From positions 17,154,653-17,218,652 of the forward strand of contig OX155964.1 in the NCBI GenBank assembly GCA_944548615.1: a DNA stretch of 64,000 nt. The letters run 5' to 3'. This document shows positions 56,112 through 64,000 of this stretch, piece by piece. Origin of the DNA: Micropterix aruncella. Lineage: Eukaryota; Arthropoda; Insecta; Lepidoptera; Micropterigidae. Position numbers and translations under genes: made by a program. The notes beneath the pieces are model-generated. The model was not told where the DNA came from. It searched no databases and saw nothing but the letters and a program-made list of their open reading frames with translations. Each line of letters begins with the position of its first letter. The first letter of the stretch is position 1.

Positions 56112-57130
56112 ATGCCATTCTGGCCTTCAATGCCAAAATCATTGGACACCAATTGGGGACTTTTGCATTCCGCCTCCAATGCACTGGAAGGTAACGCTCT
56201 ATGACTGGACGCCAGAGATGCTGAAATTTTATTTGAATGCCTTTCAGCATACACTTCCAGACCCCAGTAACCTCGCTCGTTGGAGCTATGCCGAGGATAG
56301 TTCATGTCCTCTTTGTAGCAACACCCCTTGCACAGCTAGACATATTCTAGCTGGCTGCAAGGTGGCCTTAGATCAAGGACGGCACACTTACCACCATGAC
56401 AAAGTTCTTGCTGTTATTCGCAAGGTAATTAGCCTCTCAGTGGCTCGTGCCAACAAGGGTTTGACAGTATCCCCCAAACCCCCAATACAGTTTGTGCGGG
56501 ATGGCTCTAAAGGTACAAAACATTTAACTACAAAACCTTTCTCAATAATTGAGAAAGCTTCAGATTGGATTCTGAAGGTTGATTCGGTCTCCAAGCAGTA
56601 TAAATCCCCTGAAAGTCTCGGATGCACAGCCCTCCATCCAGATATAACCCTTTACTCTCTATCTCGGAAGGTGGCCCTTATTGTAGAATGAACTGTTCCA
56701 TGGGAATCAAATATCCCAAAAGACCACGAGTACAAATTAAATAAATACCATGATCTCGCAAATGCCTTAACCCGGAACGGCTTCACTGTTCACCTTCACG
56801 CGGTGGAAGTTGGCACTCGTGGCCTGCCAGCTAAATCTCTATTTCACCTCTTTAAAGATCTTGGCCTTTCCAGAAAAATAATAAACCCTTTCCTAGAAAA
56901 ATTATCTAAAACCGCGATTTGCGCATCTCAAATTCTATGGCTTCGAAGGGGGAGTGAATGGGTGGTAAGGTGAACGCTCACATGTGGCAAGACAGCTGTC
57001 CTAAACCTACCACAGCCGGTCGTTAGTCCGGAATCCACTGCTCACCCCCCAGAAGTGTAAAAAATAGTATTATGATGGGCCCGGCCCGACTCCGGTTGGT
57101 GAATTCCATTGCAGCTCCGTTTGTATTTTA
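56112..57130 (+). mobile_element. RLE LINE copy 3, plus strand
   Basis: Colinear with the minus copy at 215-1353 from GGCCTTCAATGCCA through the family 3' region, ending GCAGCTCCGTTTGTATTTTA at the same tail. It is 5'-truncated and only a few hundred bases downstream of the Tc1 element. Confidence 0.8.
56150..56974 (+). pseudogene. RLE LINE endonuclease frame with stop at the catalytic motif
   Basis: The frame runs from GDFCIPPPMHWKVTLYDW through the CCHC knuckle and PDITLYSLSRKVALIVE, then meets TGA at 56691 where the other copies read Leu in VELTVPWE. The same frame continues TVPWESNIPKDHEYKLNKYH to the normal end (LRRGSEWVVR). One base change therefore cuts the endonuclease. Confidence 0.8.
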
Positions 57131-57556
57131 TTTACTTGTAAAAATACCGGGCATTGCCAAAAATTGTTTGGGAAATGCTGGTCTACCTTATTGCACTTAC
57201 AGTAGTCCCTGCGCTGAATCAGTCAGTGACGAAGCTCTGAATAAAAACCATATTTTCGAAATACGCAACACCGCTGACACCACCTGATGGCGTTTTAGGA
57301 GGAAAATGCGGGGGAAGGGGGGTGTAATATAGATTCGAAGGATATTAGAACATAATGTATACAAAGAAAAATATTTTTTAAAATATACTCTTTAATCCAA
57401 ACTATGTATGTAGACTTAGTATGTATGTTTTCGAGTAAATTATATAGTTATTCTAGAAGCGTAAAATTTTTAACTCTCGGCCGCCTACACAACAGCGAAA
57501 AATCGGTGCAATTTATCGGTGTTATGCAGAGGTCCTCAATCCCTATTATCCACATT
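57131..57556. other. 3' flank of gene C, no other gene
   Basis: Nothing beyond the expected 3' UTR of gene C could be supported between the LINE copy and the gene C stop. Confidence 0.45.
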
Positions 57557-58712
57557 TCAAAAGGTCCCCTTAAGACGATTAAACACCTTTGGGCAATATT
57601 TTTCAGCGATCACAGTGTAGGCCGCCTTACTCGACTTCTCCAATTTCAGCTTATAGCTAAACTTATTCCAGACGTGAATGGCGTAGGAGTTTTTGATCAC
57701 TTTCAGCGTCTCATTGAGGTGTTTCTCTGTCATGTACCACTGCCATTTTTTGTACTCGATCGGGTAGAAGTGCTCCGGACTGTACACCATGAAACCTGTA
57801 AAAAATAAGCGGATGTTTTAAAAATATCACCGAATCGGCTGAGTGTTGAACGGACAGTGAAGTTGTGAATCGTCCTTTTATAATTTATTTTTCCAAGAAA
57901 GACTAATGTATTTTCTGTGGGCTACTTGCAGAAATATTCTGTGTATATTCTAATCCTATATAGAAATAAAAAGGTAGGTTTGTTAAATTTAAGCAAAGTA
58001 TATATTTAACTGCTGAAATACCAGTGTTTTTTCCGTTGCGACAACTCGCGGGCGGCAGATCTCCATATTTATGCAATTATGTAATTATTAGCGAAAAAAG
58101 TCGCCTTTATTGAATAAACCACCATTATAAATTAGTATGCGTGCACTAACACCATACAGAGAAACTTTCGAGGTTTGAAATCATGCCCTCATAAGCTTCA
58201 TTCCTATGGCTAGCCTTCTAAAGGTTATATTACATAAGGCAATATAACAGGTATTTATAAATAAATATTTATCTGGCAGATATATAAATCAATTTCATAG
58301 AGTAATTTGAATACAAAAACAAGTTTTAATTTGACTATCGCTATGTTTCCAAATGTCGCTATTTCTAAATAGGCCGCGGATTTTTCGCCTACCATATGAT
58401 AGGCGAAAAATCATTAAAACGGAAATATTTTTTATCGCGTCTTGCCAAGTATTGTTTTGGTTGATTTTCATTTTGATTTGATCGATTCGATTTTCAGGTG
58501 ATTTCTGGTAATTTATTTATCGAAGTAGTTGAAATCGGGGGTTCAGCGACATATAAGTCTTTTATTGACCCACGCTTCAAACGAGGCACTTCAGTAGGAA
58601 TCCTTAGAAAACAAGTTACTGACTTATGTGTGTATACTTGTATGTATACATACATACATAATGCATACCTACATACATATATACACACATGCACACACAC
58701 AAACACACCCTG

Positions 58713-58795
<83 letters not shown>

Positions 58796-61700
58796 CACAC
58801 CCTCACACGCACGCACGCACACACACACACACACACAAAGAAAATACGTATATTCTATTTCAAGAAATGTTAATGAAATTTACCTTTACATCTGGTACGG
58901 TTCATTAGCCGCGCAAATTTGGTACCGCATGACCTGGTAAGAACTCGGGTGATTACGCCTGGACCATTCCCTCCCCATGAATTGCCGTTGAAGTGACTTC
59001 TCAGGTCTCTGGAAATGGAAAATAGAATTTTTAATTAATTTATAGGTTTCTGTAAATTTTAAACCAAATTGTGAACCTCATTTTATTAGCGTTTCGAATG
59101 TTTTAAGTATGTACAGTATGCGCCTGAGTCATTGGCGATCGGAGAACGAATTGAGTGAATGGTAAATTGGTGAAGGGGTATTTTTAACTTTTATCTTTGT
59201 CCAATTAATGAGACTTACTATGAGTTAGGAAGAATATAATAAACAAAAGTATTCTGAAAAAATCGTAAAGTTGATTGTTCTCGAAAATTAAAACGATGAC
59301 CTGTAATTTTTTCAATGAAAACTAATTGGAAATCGAGTGCGGGGAAGGGAATATAATAATATAGCAAATTATTTGGCCATCGATAATAATACTGATAATG
59401 GTTTTCGTTATAAAGGATCGATTGATTAAAAAAACTAATAATTTAACCAGCGATTCCAATTCAATTATTAGTGCCGTTTATCGCATTTTTTATGTAGGAT
59501 AGAATGCCATCGATATATGGCATCTATATATCTCGATAGACTAATAAGTTTATTTAACCATTGAAGTGCGTAATTATTAAGTATTGAAACATGTATAACA
59601 AATAAATAAATGACATATTTATGTAAATAATATTAAAATAGTGAGATTTTATCTTGCCATCTACAGTGCGCCTCCGTCATTTAAACGACGAAGTTGCCAT
59701 ATTGAAAATAATCAATTTTAGGAACTATGAGTGCCATCTACACGTAGCGTTTCGTAGTAAAATACTGATTTCCATATCGTAGCTCCAGTAAGTCGTTGAG
59801 CAATCTAATATGCTTGCAATCCAAATGCGATGCTTGAGGCAGATTCTATAGTCTCACTCCGCGACCGACTTCGAAACGAGACCATTAGAGAAAGATGCGA
59901 TCAACAAACACCGATCGAAGAGAAATACAAAAAACGTCGACTACGATGGCTCGGCCATGTTTGCCGAATGAACGATAATCGCTCGCTTCTTTGGCCAAAC
60001 CGTCCGACAGAATGACCAAACCGTCTAACAGAAAAACCTTGCTAAAAAATATCGAAGACGACTTAAAGAATCGACGATTATCGGCTATCGACGCTCGAGA
60101 GATAGCTAAAAATAGTCAAAAATGGAAACGAATCGTGAATGGAGTACGATATTCATCGGCACTGACAGCAGCGTATTGGCTGCGAGGGCGACCCCCTTCC
60201 TAGTCGCCGGCTACGGAATAAAGAAGAATACGCTATATACTATGTGTGGTATATACTTGTGGTATTCCTACAATTAAATAGTGTTTTTTTTCTGGGTATA
60301 CCATAGATTTTTCGACTTAATCAAGGTGAGTCACCGAGAAACCGAGTGATTTGAGTGTTCTCCAGACTATGTATGTGAATTAATAAGCAGCCGTAAATGA
60401 CAAATATTGTTTGCTCTAGATATTCATTACTATATAATCAAGCTTTAGAAAAGATATCAAAATTTACTAAATGATCCGATTTAAAAATAAAACAACGTCA
60501 TGCTTATCAGTGACCGCTTTGCATTGCCAAACTTTGCGGCAACGGAAGTGAGAGGCGGCCTAACCTATGCAAGCTAATGTATTATAGATAAAAATATTTA
60601 AATACACGAAATAAAATAAATTAAGAGAGAGCCATTCCGTATATCGACTACTCTGCTACAATAACGAGTATTACCAAAAGTAACCGTTGAAAATATTAGT
60701 AGAAAGTAGTTCTTGGTGGATAATATGATACCTATGCCTAATTTTTTAAATACATCAAAGTCCAACAATTTTAACTGATTTACTGAATGTTCTACAAACT
60801 ATTTTAACCGTCACAAGAGAAAAATCGAAAGTTCAATATTAAATATCTCGAACTAAAGCGATTTCCTATATTTTTTCATGAATATCTACTTGGAAATTAA
60901 TGTCCGGAAATCAATTGGTGTATGATTTAAAGTTTTGCGTTCAGCAGATCCCTAGTTCTTTAAAAAAATTAAATGTAAAAAATCCAAATTTAAATTCATA
61001 ATGACAGAATATTTTTAATTTTTCTCAATAATAAATATAAATTTTAATGATTAAATATCTATATATATATAAAACAAAGTCGGGTTTGTTCGAACACATA
61101 AATCGAGAACGGCTGGACCGATTTTCATGGTTTTTGATTTGTAGTATTTTCCTCCGTCCCGAATAGCAGAATAACTATTAAAAACGAAGATTGGAAAGTT
61201 GACGAAAAATTAAATAAAAGAAAAACATTTTCCCATACAAAATGTAAATTCTTGTTTTTATTATAGTCAGTTGTACGTGGCGTGTTCACGTGTCGGCAAA
61301 TCATCCGCTTTATTTGTTCTTGCGCCTGATAACAAAAACAAAAAATATCGTATATCACAAGGTGCTTCAATGAAGAGAATTAAACCGAGTGCATCCCATG
61401 CTGCACAATATGTACATAGTTTAATTCAATCATGTCTTGCTGACACGCGATTGATAGGTATACTTAATTTTTGTACTTTTATATTTCTATTTGTGTTATT
61501 ATCTTAATAAAGTAGTAAAATTCGTTGTATTACTTTCATAAAATCATAAATTAAGTTCAGCTAATCTGTAACGTGACATTCATTGACTGTTAGGCGGTAC
61601 GAAGTTCGCCGGGTCAGCCAGTAGTGAATGAAGAGCAATTATGCTGTCTGGATTCAATTGCGGCTGACACAGGACGCGTCCCGAATGTACTCGATCGACG

Positions 61701-63092
61701 TCTGCGTAGTCTAATTATCGTGGAAAGTAAAAGTTTTGATAATCTGGATAACCGCAACAATAACTTGGGAAGCGTAGTTTCTTATCAAAGAATAAATTCA
61801 AAGCAGCAAAGCGACAAAGGGAGTAAGGGGAGAACGAAACAACATCTTATATTTTAGAGGTTTTAGATGTTTTAACTGATGGGGATATTTTTTTACTGTT
61901 TTTTAAAGTCATTATGGCTGGAAAATATGTCGAACCTGTGGAACAGTCGCATACGCGTCCTCTAGGCGCTCACGGGGCATTGTGGCCTGGACAAACACAT
62001 GTTCAACCTCAAGCTCAAAGACACAAAAATGAGCAGGTTCTGCCAAGGAGCAAGTGTGGCCCGCTGATGCGTAAAAGATACACCCCCTTGGGTGGTCACT
62101 ACCTCCAACCTGAGAAGGTAAACAATCTGGCGTCAAAAGCCTGCTGCGGTTCTTAAATGACACGAGGCTTAGCGCGGAACTATAGTAGGTGGCGAACACA
62201 ATAGATCAGCAATGGTCGCAGTGTTACAAGGCTCATAAAGACCTTAGAAAAGCCCCACTCAACAAATTAAAAAAAATATAAAAAAAATATGCATCCTCTA
62301 GCGGAAGATAATGGCAGCGAACATCAACATAGAGTGCAAATTAAAAATCAATAGTTACCTTAAACAAGCTTCTGCCATCCTGTGGCCATTTTCATCCGGA
62401 TCGAACTTCAAGATACCAGCAGCTACATCCATCTTGGATTCAGCACCGGCGTAATTAGAGCCCAGACCGTCTGTATTCTTCAAAACTACAACGTCCAGGT
62501 CCATGTAGAGTCCGCCATACTTCCACAGGGACAGATAACGAAGAACATCGGAAGTGTGCGAAATCACATAGCTTGACTTCTGCAGCGGATCAGTCTTGTA
62601 CCACTCCTCGAGCGGGGTACCCTTCGTGTAGTGGGCGAGGTTCACTTTCCTCACCCGGACGTTCTTGTAGCTGAGCAGCTCTTCGTAGATTTCGTATTCG
62701 TTGGTGGTGTGGTCGAGCCACCGCACCGGAGCCGCGTACAACAGAAACACCGTGTGCTCCGGATGCGCGAGAGCAGCAGATTCGACAGCGCACGCTTCCC
62801 TCGCAGTCAGGTAAGACTTGGTAGTGTTAGAGAAGCACGAGGTCTCGTGGAAGAATATCGCCTTACCGTTCAAATCCTTCGTGTCATCTTCGGATATCTC
62901 TTGAATACTACCGTCTATGATTTCATCGTAGCACGCTATATCAGCGGCGGCGTACGTCCCTCTAATGTACGTCCAAGTATCGACCACTTGAGACTTGAAA
63001 TCTCCGCTGGAAATGTTCAACCACAAGATCATCCATAACACGAATACTACAACCAAACGACGACAGGCCACCGAGCGTAATAATCTCTTCAT
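57557..63092 (-). CDS. alpha-1,4-glycosyltransferase C (A4GALT/Gb3-synthase-like)
   Basis: Minus-strand exons 63092-62359, 59008-58884 and 57795-57557 give 365 residues; introns match genes A and B in position and phase. I start at the ATG at 63092 ([10 protein letters not shown]), because the open frame's upstream edge at 63122 is GTG. Membrane anchor at about residues 12-27; DxD in [11 protein letters not shown] (Asp198, Asp200). Conserved blocks include [10 protein letters not shown] and [12 protein letters not shown]; exon 2 has [12 protein letters not shown] and exon 3 [11 protein letters not shown]. It is more diverged than A and B are from each other, so it split off earlier. Its exon 1 is richer in G+C than its surroundings. 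Intron 1 (3.35 kb) contains a LINE tail and a Helitron; intron 2 contains an AC/ACGC repeat. Confidence 0.9.
58379..58412. repeat. perfect 13-bp inverted repeat
   Basis: GATTTTTCGCCTA at 58379-58391 and its exact complement at 58400-58412, with an 8-nt loop, in intron 2 of gene C. Confidence 0.75.
58660..58840. repeat. compound ACAT/AC/ACGC microsatellite
   Basis: Short ACAT words are followed by (AC)n, about 13 copies of ACGC, and (AC)n again, in intron 2 of gene C. Frames on both strands here are low-complexity artefacts. Confidence 0.95.
59360..59775. repeat. dispersed noncoding repeat, partner of 10.93-11.37 kb
   Basis: Same ordered blocks as the 10.93 kb copy (ATTTGGCCATC, ATTATTAGTGCC, AAGTGCGTAATTATTA, GGAACTATGA, TGCCATCTACACG). 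It lies in intron 1 of gene C. Confidence 0.7.
59800..60215 (+). mobile_element. LINE C-terminal fragment
   Basis: The plus frame reads [20 protein letters not shown] then [19 protein letters not shown]. After a stop and short duplication it reads [20 protein letters not shown] then QKWKRIVNG. This is the well-known tail of arthropod endonuclease-reverse transcriptase LINEs. It is antisense in intron 1 of gene C. Confidence 0.75.
61058..61621 (+). mobile_element. Helitron fragment with helicase C-terminus
   Basis: The 5' end TCTATATATATATAAAACAAAG is followed by ATCGAGAACGGCTGGACCGA, a block typical of insect Helitrons. The 3' end shows a GGCGGTACGAAGTTCGCC hairpin then GGGTCAGCCAGT (canonical CTAGT changed to CCAGT). 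Host bases are A before and T after, as expected. Inside (about 61265-61345) the frame reads [20 protein letters not shown], motif VI of the PIF1-like Helitron helicase. The rest of the Rep/helicase is missing. Confidence 0.75.
61622..62355. other. rest of gene C intron 1, no recognisable element
   Basis: Overlapping frames on both strands at 61912-62199 and one at 61624-61857 carry no domain I recognise. No splice structure links them to gene C. Confidence 0.4.
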
Positions 63093-63316
63093 TTCGAAAT
63101 TGTAGAAATCTCCATTAAGCACATCGCGAACAAATCAGGAAGACATAGGAAGCAGTGAGCTATATAGGTATACTATCCAGACTACGCAATGTCGCATTGT
63201 TCACATTTTATCTTCTAGTGATTTGTAATCCTCGGCTAATGGCGCAACTATTGTAGGGCGTTGTCTTGCGCTGAAAATAAAATAGTTTAAGATAAGATAT
63301 CATAACATATCATATA

Positions 63317-63688
63317 CAGAGTGAGTTTTTATAAACCGGCATCCTTCAAGGAGGTAAATCAAGACAAGAAACTGAACACTTTAAAAAAAAAAAAAAATGA
63401 TTTTTGTTTTTTTTTTATTTAAAAGTTTGAAGAGCTTGACTGTTAAATAAAAGTACGAGAAATGATAGAGAGCGTTGCGCCATCTATCGGTAGGTAAAAT
63501 ATCGTTAATAAACGATATTAGCGATTATTTACCTAGCGCTATATGTTGCATCGTGTATGTATAGTAGTTTTCAGAGAAAAAAAAACTTACAAAATAATTA
63601 AAAAAAAGTTTATTTTTATTTTGCCACAATGTTTTATCCAAAGGTGCTTTTCCCCTTCAAGGATGCCGGTTAATTAAAACTCGCCCTG
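63317..63688. mobile_element. 372-bp MITE with TA target duplication
   Basis: The ends CAGAGTGAGTTTTTATAAAC and, inverted, CAGGGCGAGTTTTAATTAAC continue into ACCGGCATCCTT, giving inverted repeats of about 35 bp. TA lies on each side (63315-63316 and 63689-63690). The interior is A/T homopolymer-rich and noncoding. A Tc1/mariner-type MITE is likely. Confidence 0.8.
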
Positions 63689-64000
63689 TATACATGATTG
63701 TAAAAGAACTCAAAAAGGTAAATATACCCGTACATATACAGGATTGTATATTCAAATGTACATGACATTAAAAGTTTTGGTTAAGGCCCATAGATAGGGA
63801 AAAGGCACTTCCTTTAAGGGCGATTCTTACAAATAATAATCCCTGAGGTAGCCAAAGACCTAAGGTACGGTGTCACCAACTTATACTTCGTGAGTTTTTT
63901 ATTAGTGATATCCTTGCGGTTATAATCAGTACGAGCAGGTAAACAAATTGTGATAAAATATTTTATGAAAATATGTAAGTCTATATTTTGTTAATGTGAA
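63689..64000. other. window end, no recognisable gene
   Basis: No coding frame or repeat boundary could be supported. Confidence 0.5.

Noticed and set aside
58494..58940. Thr/His/Arg/Ala and Val/Cys/Ala-rich frames on both strands
   Set aside because: Translation of the AC/ACGC microsatellite.
61912..62199. Overlapping frames on both strands in intron 1 of gene C
   Set aside because: No domain, splice or conservation evidence from this sequence; probably repeat-derived noise.
63093..63122. Upstream extension of gene C by ten codons
   Set aside because: The extension begins at GTG; the first ATG in frame is at 63092.

Overview
The window is animal nuclear DNA, most probably from an insect. 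It is AT-rich and repeat-rich, its genes are split by GT-AG introns, and it is packed with eukaryotic transposable elements. Abundant GTAGGTA/ACCTACCT words and a CCGACTTCAAAAAA-type repeat at 52.1 kb are common in Lepidoptera and some other insects, but I cannot fix the order from sequence alone. Nothing bacterial, viral or CRISPR-like is visible.

Six conventional genes are supported. On the plus strand (5.3-10.8 kb) METTL23 (three exons), SLIRP (intronless) and ACBD6 (intronless) follow one another with only 4 bp and 1 bp between reading frames. This is an apparent tricistronic unit, and I rate it the most interesting object here. On the minus strand three paralogous alpha-1,4-glycosyltransferase (A4GALT/Gb3-synthase-like) genes lie at 15.0-19.6, 28.3-31.7 and 57.6-63.1 kb. 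They share an identical three-exon structure: a large 5' exon with membrane anchor and DxD motif, a 122-125 bp middle exon, and a 239 bp last exon.

Layout. 0-5.3 kb: tRNA-like SINE head, truncated restriction-endonuclease-type (RLE) LINE, decayed transposase-like gene, then mostly unique AT-rich DNA. 5.3-10.8 kb: the METTL23-SLIRP-ACBD6 unit, with a dead mariner in intron 1 and a tandem partial-exon duplication. 10.8-15 kb: dispersed repeat and three more pieces of the RLE LINE, one still showing a reverse transcriptase FADD motif. 15-19.6 kb: glycosyltransferase gene A, with LINE and foldback insertions in its introns. 19.6-28.2 kb: gene-poor, with a minisatellite, foldback arms, LINE and Harbinger fragments and a long CT repeat. 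28.3-31.7 kb: gene B. 31.99-34.96 kb: a DNA transposon with long inverted ends and an unfamiliar ORF. 36.8-51.4 kb: a nested MITE, then a tandem triplication of a 4.65-kb unit (MITE, dead mariner, LINE, foldback arm, hAT piece). 52.4-57.1 kb: a foldback element with about 450-bp arms, an apparently intact Tc1 element and another RLE LINE copy. 57.5-63.1 kb: gene C, whose introns hold an AC/ACGC repeat, a LINE tail and a Helitron. 63.3-63.7 kb: a TA-flanked MITE.

The two gene sets are not obviously linked in function. The first joins a methyltransferase, a mitochondrial RNA-binding protein and an acyl-CoA-binding protein. The second is a small cluster of Golgi glycosyltransferases expanded by duplication and later spread apart by transposons. 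Exon boundaries were set by eye from splice signals, frame continuity and agreement among paralogues; no alignment or search was run.
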